Part shown: in pieces, positions 1 through 9,321 of the stretch
Layout: the number at the start of each line of letters is the position of its first letter
How positions within the stretch are numbered: position 1 is the first letter of the stretch
NCBI GenBank assembly: GCA_900472605.1
Contig: UCJD01000014.1
Span: 1-49,303, forward strand
DNA: 49,303 nt
Direction: 5' to 3'
Origin: Hyphomicrobiales bacterium
Lineage (GTDB): Bacteria > Pseudomonadota > Alphaproteobacteria > Rhizobiales > Rhizobiaceae
Program-made: the position numbers and the translations under genes
The notes under the pieces: model-generated
What the model was told of the DNA's origin: nothing
Database searches by the model: none
Seen by the model: the letters and a program-made list of their open reading frames with translations, nothing else

Positions 1-109
1 CAGAGGGGGGTGCCACACGGCACGACCTCGCCACACGACGCCCCGATCACCGTCCCCGTCGCAAAACAACGCTTGCCGCACGCCCGCCAGCTGCTAAACG
101 CATCGTGGT

Positions 110-1282
110 ATGACACGCTCGAAGCCCCACATCCTCTTCCGCGACGACACATCCGGCCAGGTCATGCTCTTCGCCGACCCGGCCGAGATCATCGTCGCCC
201 ACACCCGCGCCGAGGTATTTACCGGCCTCGCCCACATGGAGGAGGCCAGGAAGTCGGGCAAGTGGCTCGCCGGCTACATCGCCTACGAGGCAGGGCACCT
301 CTTCGAGGACAAGCTCGCCGGGTTCGCCATCGAAAACCGCGACACCCCGCTCCTCTGCTTCGGCGTCTTCGACCACCCGCAACCGGACGACCACCCGCTC
401 GCCCAACCAACACAACGCCTCGAAAACGAAGAATTCCTGACGGCGCCGAAAGCCGCGTGGGACTTCACGACCTACAAGAACCGCTTCGACCGCCTCCACC
501 ACCATCTCATGCAGGGCGATTGCTACCAGGCCAACCTCACCATGTCGATTGAGGCCCGCTGGTCCGGCGACCCCAGCGCCGCCTTCTGGTCGCTGATCTC
601 GCGCCAGCCGGTGAAATACGGCGCGCTGGTCGATCTCGGCGGCCCGGTCATCCTGTCGCGCTCGCCCGAGCTCTTCTTCCGCACCGACGAGGAAGGCTGG
701 ATCGAGACGCATCCGATGAAGGGTACCGCAAGGCGCGGCAACACACCGGCCGAGGACGAGGCGATCAAGAAGGCCATGCTCGCCGATATCAAGACGCAGG
801 CCGAAAACCGCATGATCGTCGATCTCCTGCGCAATGACATATCCCGCATAACGCAAGTCGGCACGCTCGACGTCCCCAAGCTCTTCGACATCGAGACTTA
901 TCCTACGGTGCACCAGATGGTGAGCCACGTGCAGGCGAAGCTGCTGCCTAACCTCGAAATCCGCGATATCCTCGCCGCCCTCTTCCCCTGCGGCTCGATA
1001 ACGGGCGCCCCGAAGATCAGCGCCATGACGATCCTGCACGAACTGGAAGACGGCCCGCGCGACGTCTATTGCGGCGCGATCGGCATGATCGCGCCATCGG
1101 GCGCCATGCGCTTTTCCGTCGCCATCCGCACGCTCGCCCTCTTCGACGACGGCCGCGCCGTCTTCAATGTCGGCGGCGGCATCGTCATCGATTCCACTGC
1201 TGAAGCCGAATACGAGGAATGCCTCTTGAAAGCCCGCTTCGCCATCGGCGACCAGCCGATCGCGGGAACGGGGAGAGCGTGA
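110..1282 (+). CDS. pabB: Aminodeoxychorismate synthase component I
   Basis: This cytoplasmic enzyme of the chorismate-binding family converts chorismate plus ammonia to 4-amino-4-deoxychorismate, the first step of the p-aminobenzoate branch of folate synthesis. The 390-residue protein shows the family landmarks in order: PMKGTARRG near residue 204 (the lysine that attacks chorismate C2 in PabB-type enzymes), the block MIVDLLRNDISRI, YPTVHQMVSHV, then CGSITGAPKISAM and FNVGGGIVIDS near the C terminus. It is shorter than E. coli PabB and close to a bare catalytic core. The next gene, a PabC-like lyase, begins about 2 bases after this stop, so the two are probably co-transcribed. No PabA glutaminase lies in the window. 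I see the family directly; the choice of PabB over TrpE rests on length and the pabC-like neighbour. Confidence 0.92.
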   Translation: MTRSKPHILFRDDTSGQVMLFADPAEIIVAHTRAEVFTGLAHMEEARKSGKWLAGYIAYEAGHLFEDKLAGFAIENRDTPLLCFGVFDHPQPDDHPLAQPTQRLENEEFLTAPKAAWDFTTYKNRFDRLHHHLMQGDCYQANLTMSIEARWSGDPSAAFWSLISRQPVKYGALVDLGGPVILSRSPELFFRTDEEGWIETHPMKGTARRGNTPAEDEAIKKAMLADIKTQAENRMIVDLLRNDISRITQVGTLDVPKLFDIETYPTVHQMVSHVQAKLLPNLEIRDILAALFPCGSITGAPKISAMTILHELEDGPRDVYCGAIGMIAPSGAMRFSVAIRTLALFDDGRAVFNVGGGIVIDSTAEAEYEECLLKARFAIGDQPIAGTGRA

Positions 1283-1284
1283 CC

Positions 1285-1911
1285 ATGGCCGGCTTCTCGC
1301 TGATCGAAACGCTACGCTACGAGCCCGACGCCGGCTTCATCCGCCTGCGCCTGCATCTCGCCCGCCTCACCCGCTCCGCCCGCCGCATCGGCTTTGCCCA
1401 GCCGGTGAGCGCGCTCGAAAAGCTGCAGGAAGCCGTCGCCGGCGCCGCGTCTCCCCAGCGCGTCCGGCTGACCTTCGACGAGAATGCAACGATCGAAGTC
1501 ACCACTGCACCCTTCGTCCCGCTTGCGCCCGACACCACATGGACCATCCGCATCGCCGATCGGCGGCTCGATTCTGCCGACAAGCTGCTGCGCATCAAGA
1601 CGACGCGCCGCGCGGTCTACGAGGCCGCGAGAGCCGAATACGCCCCTGATGAAGCCGACGAAGTGCTGATGCTGAACGAGCGCGAAGAGGCCTGCGAGGG
1701 CACGATCACCTCGATTTTCCTCGACGACGCATCCGGCATCCTGCGTACGCCGCCGATCTCCTGCGGCCTGCTGGCGGGCGTGCTGCGCACCGAGCTCATC
1801 TGCCAGCGCAAGGCCCGCGTCGGTCGCATCACGCGCGATGATCTGAAGACGGGCAAGCTCTTCGTCGGCAATTCGCTGCGCGGCCTGATACCGGCCACGC
1901 TCGTCGACTAG
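1285..1911 (+). CDS. pabC: Class IV aminotransferase-like aminodeoxychorismate lyase
   Basis: Likely a PLP-dependent lyase that splits 4-amino-4-deoxychorismate into p-aminobenzoate and pyruvate, completing the pair begun by pabB. The 208-residue product is short for the family but keeps SLIETLRY at the N terminus, the LRIKTTRRAVYEA block whose Lys105 is the expected PLP lysine, LNEREEACEGTITSIF for cofactor binding, and SCGLLAGVLR near the end. The ATG at 1285 is chosen because GGGAGAG lies 7 bases upstream. An in-frame GTG at 1279 and a longer reading from 1219 inside pabB are less likely. Tight coupling to pabB supports the role. Another class IV activity (branched-chain or D-amino acid) cannot be excluded by sequence alone. 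Confidence 0.8.
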   Translation: MAGFSLIETLRYEPDAGFIRLRLHLARLTRSARRIGFAQPVSALEKLQEAVAGAASPQRVRLTFDENATIEVTTAPFVPLAPDTTWTIRIADRRLDSADKLLRIKTTRRAVYEAARAEYAPDEADEVLMLNEREEACEGTITSIFLDDASGILRTPPISCGLLAGVLRTELICQRKARVGRITRDDLKTGKLFVGNSLRGLIPATLVD

Positions 1912-2813
1912 GCAACGATCCGCAATCGATCCCGCCCGCCCTGCTTGGCATGATAGAGCGCCTCGTCGGCCCGCGCGTAAAGCTCACGCGCCGTGTCGCC
2001 GGGGTGCAGTTCCGCAAGTCCGGCCGAGCAGGTGTAGCTGAAACTCGGCGCATTGAGGATCGGCCGGGCGCCGCGCACCGTGGTCAATATCCGCTCGATA
2101 ATCAGCTCGCACTGCGCCAAGGTCGTATCCGGCAAGATCAGCATGAACTCCTCGCCGCCGATCCGCCCGAAACTGTCGCGCCGACGCACAAGGGGATGCA
2201 CCCGGCGAGCGAAATCGACCAGCACGTCGTCGCCCGTCTGGTGCCCGTAGAGATCATTGATGTGCTTGAAGAAATCGAGATCGATGATGCAGATGCAGCC
2301 ACCAACCGGCCGCGGCGCGGCATGCCCGTTGGCAAGACTGTCAAGCGCCGCCATCATGAAACGGCGGTTGGAGACGCTGGTGAGCTCATCGGTCTGCGAT
2401 GCCTTCAGCGCGAAGTCTCGATCCTGCCGGACATCCCGCTCGCTGGCTTTCAGATGGGTGATGTCGCTGGCGATGCACAGCATCCAGCCGTCCTTCTGAA
2501 CGGTCTCCGTCATCCACAGCCAGCGCCCGTCGACCACATCCGTCTCGAAGGCACGAAACGGCAGCTTGCCGCGCCGCGATTGCGCCGAGACCAGCCAGGT
2601 CTCGAAGTCGGAGGTCCGGATGATCGTGCCCTTGCCGCTGCGCGTGTTGCGCCGCATCAGGTCGGCCCATAGCGGGCACTCCTCGGGCTCCAAGGCAAAG
2701 GTCGTGCGAAAGGCCGGGTTTGCATAGCGCAACCGATCGTCCTGATCATAAAGCGCGATCAGGACGGAACTGTCCTCCTGCAATTCCGCAAGCCGCTCCG
2801 ATATCTGGTTCAT
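1908..2813 (-). CDS. PAS-GGDEF diguanylate cyclase
   Basis: A cytoplasmic cyclase predicted to make cyclic di-GMP from two GTP. The 301-residue protein has an N-terminal PAS-like sensor region (about residues 10-120), a short linker, and a GGDEF domain with an intact GGEEF active-site motif at residues 219-223. RRRD at 210-213 lies exactly five residues before it, the position of the inhibitory RxxD I-site, so product inhibition is expected. No transmembrane segment is visible, so the PAS region probably senses an intracellular signal. The ATG at 2813 is preferred over an upstream reading to 3014 because the extra residues do not look like protein. Its 3' end overlaps the pabC stop by four bases in convergent orientation. 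Confidence 0.88.
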   Translation of the reverse strand: MNQISERLAELQEDSSVLIALYDQDDRLRYANPAFRTTFALEPEECPLWADLMRRNTRSGKGTIIRTSDFETWLVSAQSRRGKLPFRAFETDVVDGRWLWMTETVQKDGWMLCIASDITHLKASERDVRQDRDFALKASQTDELTSVSNRRFMMAALDSLANGHAAPRPVGGCICIIDLDFFKHINDLYGHQTGDDVLVDFARRVHPLVRRRDSFGRIGGEEFMLILPDTTLAQCELIIERILTTVRGARPILNAPSFSYTCSAGLAELHPGDTARELYARADEALYHAKQGGRDRLRIVA

Positions 2814-3004
2814 CCGATGGTTCCGGGGCGCAACGATAATAATGATTCGCAGTTTGACGCAGAAGTCTGAAAAGAAGATGGATGGTTTCGGCGCAATTGC
2901 ACTATTTGGTTGTTCCGGAATGCGACGCCTTGGTTCACGGAGGCGATAGCCGGGCCAGTCGCCACCTATTGCCAGCAGGCTGGCAAATCGGCACTTTGCT
3001 GACA

Positions 3005-3856
3005 ATGACGCCACCGACCTACACGCCCTATGACGGCTCGGCCAAGCCCTTCACCATCGGCCTGATGCCGCTCGATCCCGACCGCTGGATCGAGCCCGAT
3101 GCCGATTGGGCCCGCTATGTCGGCGAAAAGCGTGCGCTGGTCGCAAGCCGTCGCGACGACGTGTTCGTGGCCGAGGCCGACACATCGGACGCACAGCGCG
3201 AAGCCCTCGACCTGCTGTGTCAGCATCTAACCGACCGCTACCCCGATCTCTGTTCCAAGATCAAAGATGACAACCCGCCGCTGCTCAGCGCCGGCCTGAT
3301 GGTCCAGGACGATCTCGTCCTGATGCGCCGCAAGGAGGACGGCTGGCATCTCGTTGCCGGCTTCGTCGCCTTCCCCTCCTCTTGGTCCCTGGCAGAAAAA
3401 TTCGGCCGCCCGATGCAGGCGATCCATGCCGACGTTCCCGGTTTCGGTGAAGGCACGCGCAACGCCGCGCTGATCACCCGCATCTTCGACAATCTGCAGG
3501 TGACGCAGCCGGTCGAGCGGCTGAACTGGTCGATCAACACCACCGACGCTCTCTTTCTGCCGCTCTCCAAGCACCACCGCCCGCCTGAGGACACCCCTTT
3601 CACGCTCGCCGAACGCTTCGCCCGCGTCGAGCGCCAGACGCTGCGCAAGCTCCCTCGGTCAGGCGATATCCTCTTCACGATCCGCGTCTACGTCGATCCG
3701 ATTGCGGTAATCGCGCGTCACCCCCGCGCCTCAGAGATCGCCGCAAGCTTCGCCGCGCAGCTCGAAAAACTCGACGAGCACCAGACCGCCTACAAGGGCC
3801 TGACCCTGCAAAAGGCGGCGCTGGCGGCAAAGTTGCACGCGCTTGCAAGCATTTGA
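3005..3856 (+). CDS. DUF3445 / haem-dependent oxidative N-demethylase-like protein
   Basis: A 283-residue protein of the DUF3445 family, whose best-known member is the alpha subunit of haem-dependent oxidative N-demethylase. I recognise the family from the N-terminal MPLDPDRWIEPD region, the LLSAGLMVQDDLVLMR segment, and the AFPSSWSLAEKFGRP then IHADVPGF pattern. The real substrate in rhizobia is unknown to me. The ATG at 3005 removes 41 unlikely residues from a longer reading that begins at 2882. It is divergent from the GGDEF gene, with 191 bases between the two starts, and stands alone on its strand before hss. The haem ligand and cofactor content are inferred from the family. Confidence 0.78.
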   Translation: MTPPTYTPYDGSAKPFTIGLMPLDPDRWIEPDADWARYVGEKRALVASRRDDVFVAEADTSDAQREALDLLCQHLTDRYPDLCSKIKDDNPPLLSAGLMVQDDLVLMRRKEDGWHLVAGFVAFPSSWSLAEKFGRPMQAIHADVPGFGEGTRNAALITRIFDNLQVTQPVERLNWSINTTDALFLPLSKHHRPPEDTPFTLAERFARVERQTLRKLPRSGDILFTIRVYVDPIAVIARHPRASEIAASFAAQLEKLDEHQTAYKGLTLQKAALAAKLHALASI

Positions 3857-4006
3857 TCCTTCACCCGATATTTACATTCCCGGCTCGAACGCTCTTTATT
3901 GTGACGTGATTTTATGATTAGAGCCGGTCACCTCGCAGTATTTGCACGATTTCAAATGAATTCTTAAAGGCCCATCGCCTTTCGCTGCCTTCCACAGGAG
4001 AAGAGA

Positions 4007-5458
4007 ATGACGGAACAGACCCACCCGGTATATGCCGAAATTACCGGCCCGATCGTGATGATCGGCTTTGGCTCCATCGGCCGCGGCACGCTGCCGCTGA
4101 TCGAGCGCCACTTCAAGTTCGACAAGAGCCGGATGGTTGTCATCGACCCGCGCGAAGAGCCCTCCGACATGGAGATCCTGAAGAGCCACGGCGTCCGTCA
4201 CATCAAGGAATACGTGACCAAGGACAACTACAAGGAGCTCTTGAAGCCGCTTCTCACCGAAGGCGAAGGCCAGGGCTTCTGCGTCAACCTCTCGGTTGAC
4301 ACCGGCTCGCTCGACCTGATGAAGCTCTGCCGCAAGCTCGATGTTCTCTATATCGACACCGTCGTCGAGCCTTGGCTCGGCTTCTACTTCGACAAGAGCA
4401 TGAAGAACTCCGACCGCACCAACTATGCGCTGCGCGAAACCCTTCGCCATGAGAAGAAGAAGAGCCCGGGCGGCACCACCGCCGTTTCCACCTGCGGCGC
4501 AAACCCGGGCATGGTTTCCTGGTTCGTCAAGCAGGCGCTGGTCAATCTGGCCAACGACACCGGCCTGAAGTTCGACGAGCCGGATCAGCATGACCGCGAA
4601 GGCTGGGCCAAGCTGATGAAGAAGCTCGGCGTCAAGGGCGTCCATATTGCCGAGCGCGACACGCAGCTCACCAAGAACCCGAAGCCGCTCAACGTCTTCT
4701 GGAACACCTGGTCGGTCGAAGGCTTCATCTCCGAAGGCCTGCAGCCGGCTGAACTCGGCTGGGGCACCCACGAGAACTGGATGCCGAAGAACGCCAAGAA
4801 GCACAAGAAGGGCTGCAAGGCCGCCATCTACCTCGAGCAGCCGGGCGCCAACACCCGCGTTCGCACCTGGTGCCCGACGCCTGGCCCGCAGTACGGCTTC
4901 CTCGTCACCCACAACGAGTCCATCTCGATCGCCGATTACTTCACGGTGCGCGACAAGGACGGCGAAGTGACCTTCCGCCCGACCTGCCACTACGCCTACC
5001 ATCCCGCCAACGACGCCGTTCTGTCGCTGCATGAGATGTTCGGCAACGGCGGCAACGCCCAGCCGGTCCATCACGTTCTCGACGAGCACGAGCTGGTCGA
5101 CGGCGTCGACGAACTCGGCGTGCTGCTCTACGGCCACGAGAAGAACGCCTACTGGTTCGGCTCACGCCTGTCGCTCGAAGAGACCCGCCGCATCGCGCCT
5201 TACCAGAACGCCACCGGCCTGCAGGTCACCTCGGCGGTTCTGGCCGGCATGGTCTACGCGCTCGAAAACCCGAAGGCCGGCATCGTCGAAGCCGACGAGA
5301 TCGACTACAAGCGCTGCCTCGAAGTGCAACTGCCCTACCTCGGCCCGGTCGAAGGTCACTACACCGACTGGACCCCGCTGGACGGTCGCCCGGGTCTGTT
5401 CCCGGAAGATCTGGACACCAAGGATCCCTGGCAGTTTAAGAACATCCTCGTTCGCTGA
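4007..5458 (+). CDS. hss: Homospermidine synthase
   Basis: An NAD-dependent cytoplasmic enzyme that makes sym-homospermidine from putrescine (or putrescine plus spermidine), releasing ammonia or diaminopropane. Homospermidine is the signature polyamine of many Rhizobiales. The 483-residue length fits the bacterial family. A Rossmann nucleotide-binding motif GFGSIGRG lies at residues 20-27, followed by IDPREEP and later TTAVSTCGANPGMVS, NVFWNTWSVEGF and GWGTHENWMP, all typical of the family. AGGAGAAG lies just upstream of the ATG at 4007. It is monocistronic: about 150 bases of AT-richer leader precede it and a strong intrinsic terminator follows at 5483. The leader contains widely spaced arms CCGGCTC (3880) and GAGCCGG (3921), too loose to interpret. 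Confidence 0.95.
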   Translation: MTEQTHPVYAEITGPIVMIGFGSIGRGTLPLIERHFKFDKSRMVVIDPREEPSDMEILKSHGVRHIKEYVTKDNYKELLKPLLTEGEGQGFCVNLSVDTGSLDLMKLCRKLDVLYIDTVVEPWLGFYFDKSMKNSDRTNYALRETLRHEKKKSPGGTTAVSTCGANPGMVSWFVKQALVNLANDTGLKFDEPDQHDREGWAKLMKKLGVKGVHIAERDTQLTKNPKPLNVFWNTWSVEGFISEGLQPAELGWGTHENWMPKNAKKHKKGCKAAIYLEQPGANTRVRTWCPTPGPQYGFLVTHNESISIADYFTVRDKDGEVTFRPTCHYAYHPANDAVLSLHEMFGNGGNAQPVHHVLDEHELVDGVDELGVLLYGHEKNAYWFGSRLSLEETRRIAPYQNATGLQVTSAVLAGMVYALENPKAGIVEADEIDYKRCLEVQLPYLGPVEGHYTDWTPLDGRPGLFPEDLDTKDPWQFKNILVR

Positions 5459-5482
5459 TAACGCCGACGACACGATCACGAG

Positions 5483-5508
5483 ATGCCCGCCGCAAGGCGG
5501 GCATTTTT
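5483..5508 (+). terminator. Intrinsic terminator of hss
   Basis: A 9-bp perfect stem (ATGCCCGCC with GGCGGGCAT) closes a GCAA tetraloop and is followed by a run of Ts. It sits 24 bases after the hss stop codon. Confidence 0.92.
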
Positions 5509-5628
5509 GTAACGCCTGCTGTATAAATGCCGTCTCGCGCCCTGAAAGGCTTGCCTTCCCGGAACACCCGCGCCATGTGTTCGTTAACCAAACGTATCTT
5601 TTCGGTCAGACTATTCCGGGAGCATCTC

Positions 5629-6000
5629 ATGAAACTCAGAACCCTCATCGTGATCGCGGGCGCCTCTGCGGCCCTTTCGGCCTGCATGCCGCAGTCGCCG
5701 CGCCCGATGCCCGTTGCCGCTGCGCCGCAGCAGGCGACAGGCGTGGAGGGTTCCTGGTCCGATCCGAACGGCATCATCTCGACCTTCCAGGCCGGCACGT
5801 TCACGACGCGCACCACCGACACCAACCAGATGCTGGCATCCGGCACCTACATCAACACGTCCCCGACGCTGGTCGAAATCAACATGACCTCGCTGGTCCG
5901 CAAGACGCAGTCCAAGGTCAACTGCGCACTGGTCACCCAGAGCCAGCTCAACTGCACCTCCGACGCCGGATCGCAGTTCAGCCTGAACCGCCATATGTAA
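5629..6000 (+). CDS. omp10: Outer membrane lipoprotein Omp10
   Basis: A 123-residue lipoprotein of the Omp10 family first known from Brucella. The N terminus has a lipoprotein signal peptide ending in LSAC, so Cys is expected to be lipidated and the protein sorted to the outer membrane. The mature part contains [41 protein letters not shown] and [13 protein letters not shown], which match Omp10 from memory almost block for block. The two Cys in NCAL and NCTS could form a disulfide. The ATG at 5629 follows CGGGAG and gives the correct signal peptide; a longer reading from 5527 does not. It is monocistronic with a terminator at 6025. Its molecular function is not established. Confidence 0.9.
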   Translation: MKLRTLIVIAGASAALSACMPQSPRPMPVAAAPQQATGVEGSWSDPNGIISTFQAGTFTTRTTDTNQMLASGTYINTSPTLVEINMTSLVRKTQSKVNCALVTQSQLNCTSDAGSQFSLNRHM

Positions 6001-6024
6001 GTCGCCTTATACGGACATCAGAAG

Positions 6025-6049
6025 AGCTCCCCTTGCGGGAGCTTTTTTT
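6025..6049 (+). terminator. Intrinsic terminator of omp10
   Basis: A stem AGCTCCC with GGGAGCT around a short loop is followed by seven Ts, 24 bases after the omp10 stop. Confidence 0.9.
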
Positions 6050-6198
6050 GTTTACCGCTCTTGGAATGCACTCGCGCTGTCACAGGTTTTTCTCTTGCGG
6101 CCACTAAGGGTTGATGGAAACATCGACCGTGTAGGGACGGCGAGGCGTGGGGGACCGATTGCCGGTTCGAGCGTCGCCGATAAAACCAGGAGAACAGA

Positions 6199-8073
6199 AT
6201 GACGAAATCATTTCAATTCGGTCTGTTGACCGCGTCCGTATTGGCGCTGTCGAGCAGCGCCGCCTTTGCCGATTACCAGCTCAATATTTTGCACATCAAC
6301 GATTTCCACTCGCGCATCGAGGCGATCAACAAGTTCGATTCCACGTGCTCGGCCGAGGAAGAAGGCAAGAACGAGTGCTTCGGCGGCGCCGCCCGCCTGA
6401 AGACAGCGATCGACCAGCGCCGCGCAGCCCTCTCCGGCCAGAACGTGCTGACGCTGAATGCCGGCGACAATTTCCAGGGCTCGCTGTTCTATTCGACGTA
6501 CAAAGGTTCGGCCGAACTGGAGATGGTCAACGCGATCAAGTTCGATGCCATGACGCTCGGCAACCATGAATTCGACGACGGCGAAAAGGCGCTGGCGCCC
6601 TTCATGGACAAGGTGGCCTTTCCTGTTACCGCCGCCAATGTCGAATTCTCCGAAGCCTCGACGGTCAAGAAGCACCCGGAACCATCCGTCGTGCTCGATA
6701 TCGGCGGCCAGAAGATCGGCATCATCGGTGTGGTGACGACCGAAACCCCCGAGCTCGCCTCGCCCGGCCCGAACATCAAGTTCACCGATGATGTCGCCGC
6801 GATCACCAAGGAAGCCGCAAAGCTGAAGGCCGAGGGCGTCAACAAGATCATTGCGCTGACGCATGTCGGCTACGTCAGGGACCTCTCCGATATCGCCAAG
6901 ATCCCCGACGTCGATGTCGTCGTCGGTGGCCACTCGCACACGCTTCTGTCGAACACCGACACGAAAGCAGCCGGCCCCTATCCGACGATGGTCGACAATC
7001 CCGGCGGCTACAAGGTTCCCGTGGTCACCGCCGCCTCCTACGGCAAGTATCTCGGCGACGTGATCATCACCTTCGACGACAACGGCGTCGTCAAGGAAGC
7101 CAAAGGCGATCCGATCCTGATCGACAGCGCCTTCAAGCCCGATCCCGAGATCGCCGCCAAGATCGCCGAACTTGCCAAGCCGATCGAGGACCTGCGCAAG
7201 AAGGTGATCGGCTCGTCGGAAGGGCCGATCGAGGGTGCCCGTGAAGTCTGCCGCGTCAGGGAATGCACGATGGGCAATCTCGTCGCCGATGCCATGCTCG
7301 ACCGCAGCAGGAGCCAGGGCATGCAGATCGCCATCCAGAACGGCGGCGGCCTGCGCGCCTCTATCGATGGCGGCGACGTCACCCAGGGTGAAGTGGTCAC
7401 CGTGCTTCCGTTCCAGAACACGCTGGCCACCTTCCAGCTGACAGGCGCCGACATCCGCACCGCCCTTGAAAACGGCCTCGGCAAGATCGAGGAAGGCGCC
7501 GGCCGCTTTCCGCAGGTGGCAGGCATGAAATACAGCTTCGACAAGTCCAAGCCCCCAGGCAGCCGCGTTGTCTCCGACGAGGTCAAGGAAGGTGACGCCT
7601 TCGTTCCCCTCGACAATGCCAAGACCTATGGCGTGGTCACCAACAACTACATGCGCGCAGGCGGCGACGGTTATTCGATCTTCGCGACCGCGGGCAAGAA
7701 CGCCTATGACTTCGGCCCCGATCTCGCCGACGTCACTGCCGAGTTCCTCGCCGCTCACTCGCCCTACAAGCCCTACACGGATGGCCGCGTAACCGAGGTC
7801 GCCTCTTCCGCCGCTGCCCCTGCGCCGACCGCATCGGAAACGACGGCGCCGGCAGCAACCGCACCGGCGGCGACGGCACCGTCCACGGAAGCCCCGGCTC
7901 TCGCCCCGAACACGCCGACCACCCACGTCATCGCATCGGGCGACACGCTGTGGGATCTCGCCAAGCAGTTCTATGGCGACGGCACGCTCTGGAAGAAGAT
8001 CTCCGAAGCCAACGGCAAGCCCACCCCCCGCCACCTGACTGTCGGCAAGGAGCTGCAGATCCCGTCCAAGTAA
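6199..8073 (+). CDS. Periplasmic 5'-nucleotidase/UshA-type phosphoesterase with C-terminal LysM
   Basis: A secreted two-metal phosphoesterase of the UshA/5'-nucleotidase family, expected to dephosphorylate nucleotides or nucleotide sugars in the periplasm. The 624-residue protein begins with a Sec signal peptide ending at AFA-D (about residue 22). The metallophosphatase domain shows ILHINDFHSR, NAGDNFQGS, TLGNHEFDDG and VVGGHSHTLL. The 5'-nucleotidase C-terminal domain shows QNGGGLRASI and NNYMRAGGDGY, the substrate-stacking region. After about residue 533 comes an Ala/Thr/Pro-rich linker, then a single LysM module (SGDTLWDLAKQFYGDG) to the end. The LysM suggests anchoring on peptidoglycan. 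AGGAGAA precedes the ATG. It stands alone, with a terminator at 8123. Confidence 0.9.
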   Translation: MTKSFQFGLLTASVLALSSSAAFADYQLNILHINDFHSRIEAINKFDSTCSAEEEGKNECFGGAARLKTAIDQRRAALSGQNVLTLNAGDNFQGSLFYSTYKGSAELEMVNAIKFDAMTLGNHEFDDGEKALAPFMDKVAFPVTAANVEFSEASTVKKHPEPSVVLDIGGQKIGIIGVVTTETPELASPGPNIKFTDDVAAITKEAAKLKAEGVNKIIALTHVGYVRDLSDIAKIPDVDVVVGGHSHTLLSNTDTKAAGPYPTMVDNPGGYKVPVVTAASYGKYLGDVIITFDDNGVVKEAKGDPILIDSAFKPDPEIAAKIAELAKPIEDLRKKVIGSSEGPIEGAREVCRVRECTMGNLVADAMLDRSRSQGMQIAIQNGGGLRASIDGGDVTQGEVVTVLPFQNTLATFQLTGADIRTALENGLGKIEEGAGRFPQVAGMKYSFDKSKPPGSRVVSDEVKEGDAFVPLDNAKTYGVVTNNYMRAGGDGYSIFATAGKNAYDFGPDLADVTAEFLAAHSPYKPYTDGRVTEVASSAAAPAPTASETTAPAATAPAATAPSTEAPALAPNTPTTHVIASGDTLWDLAKQFYGDGTLWKKISEANGKPTPRHLTVGKELQIPSK

Positions 8074-8122
8074 GCCATGCGGCAGGACGGAATAAAGTAT
8101 GACGATTTGTCCCAATCATGTG

Positions 8123-8153
8123 AGCCGGTCCGGGGTTTCCCGGGCCGGCTTTT
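8123..8153 (+). terminator. Intrinsic terminator after the 5'-nucleotidase gene
   Basis: A 12-bp stem (AGCCGGTCCGGG with CCCGGGCCGGCT, one T-G pair) with a GTTT loop is followed by Ts. It lies 50 bases after the stop. Confidence 0.85.
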
Positions 8154-8220
8154 GTTCCTATAGGGTGAACCATTCGATCTCGTCCGCGTATGAGCGGTCG
8201 AGCAGCTGATTGGGGTAGAG

Positions 8221-9258
8221 ATGACAACCGTTGAGACCACGCACCTTCCGGCGGGACACCCGCAGGTGAACTATGGCAAGGTGGGCGTCCTGCTCGTCAA
8301 TCTCGGCACGCCCGATGGTACCGACTACACCTCGATGCGCCGCTATCTCAAGGAATTCCTGACCGACAAGCGCGTCATCGAATGGTCGCCGTGGAAGTGG
8401 TACCCGATCCTGTTCGGCATCGTCTTGAACACCCGTCCGGGCAAGGTCGGCAAGGCTTACGAACTGATCTGGAACAAGGACAAGGACGAGAGCTACCTGC
8501 GCACCTACACCCGCAGCCAGTCAGACCTGATGGCCGAGCGCCTCAAGGACCTGCCCAACGTCGTGGTCGATTGGGCGATGCGCTACGGCACGCCCTCGAT
8601 CGCCTCGCGCATCGACGCGCTCAAAGCACAGGGCTGCGACAAGATCGTGCTCTTCCCGCTCTACCCGCAATATGCGGCGGCCACCACCGCCACCGTCAAC
8701 GACAAGGCTTTCCAGCACCTCCTGAAGATGCGCTGGCAACCGGCGCTCCGCACCGTGCCGGATTACCACGACGACGACGCCTACATCACGGCACTGGCGA
8801 ACTCGATCACCACCCATCTGGCGACGCTGGACTGGAAGCCGGAAAAGATCCTCGCCTCCTTCCACGGCATCCCGATGTCCTACTTCAAGAAGGGCGACCC
8901 CTATTACTGTCAGTGCCAGAAGACCGGGCGTCTTCTGCGCGAAAAGCTCGGCCTCTCGAAGGACGAGTTCATGGTCACCTTCCAGTCCCGCTTCGGCCCC
9001 GAGGAGTGGCTGCAGCCCTACACCGACAAGACGGTGGAACAGCTCGGCCGCGATGGCGTCAAGCGCATCGCGGTACTGAACCCCGGTTTCGTCTCCGACT
9101 GTCTCGAGACGCTGGAAGAGATTGCCGAGCAGGCCGCACATTCGTTTCACGAGAACGGCGGCGAGAAGTTCGCGCATATTCCGTGTCTGAACGACAGCGA
9201 GGATGGGATGGCGGTGCTGGAGAAGGTGGTGCGGCGGGAATTGCTGGGCTGGGTTTAG
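8221..9258 (+). CDS. hemH: Ferrochelatase
   Basis: This enzyme inserts Fe2+ into protoporphyrin IX, the last step of haem synthesis, at the inner face of the cytoplasmic membrane. The 345-residue length is normal. The sequence shows VLLVNLGTPDG at the N terminus, LFPLYPQYAAATTA, the catalytic histidine block SFHGIPMSYFKKGDPYYCQCQKT, then FQSRFGPEEWLQPYTD with the conserved glutamate, and NPGFVSDCLETLEEI. The paired cysteines in YYCQCQK may be structural. GGTAGAG precedes the ATG at 8221. No neighbouring haem genes are present. Fur/Irr-type control is common for haem genes in rhizobia, but I could not point to a clear ICE or IRO box here. Confidence 0.95.
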   Translation: MTTVETTHLPAGHPQVNYGKVGVLLVNLGTPDGTDYTSMRRYLKEFLTDKRVIEWSPWKWYPILFGIVLNTRPGKVGKAYELIWNKDKDESYLRTYTRSQSDLMAERLKDLPNVVVDWAMRYGTPSIASRIDALKAQGCDKIVLFPLYPQYAAATTATVNDKAFQHLLKMRWQPALRTVPDYHDDDAYITALANSITTHLATLDWKPEKILASFHGIPMSYFKKGDPYYCQCQKTGRLLREKLGLSKDEFMVTFQSRFGPEEWLQPYTDKTVEQLGRDGVKRIAVLNPGFVSDCLETLEEIAEQAAHSFHENGGEKFAHIPCLNDSEDGMAVLEKVVRRELLGWV

Positions 9259-9321
9259 TCACAACCGAAAGACATAAACTCGACGGAAAACAACGCTGGA
9301 TTTCATCCGGATTTATGGCGA

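Noticed and set aside
3880..3927. CCGGCTC/GAGCCGG arms in the hss leader as a riboswitch
   Set aside because: Only 7 pairs around 34 bases, with no conserved core that I recognise.
3896..5137. A 413-codon frame antisense to hss
   Set aside because: Shadow of the homospermidine synthase gene with no recognisable domain.
6208..8115. A 635-codon frame antisense to the 5'-nucleotidase gene
   Set aside because: Shadow of the sense gene; composition dominated by Gly, Asp, Val and Arg as expected of a reversed GC-rich gene.
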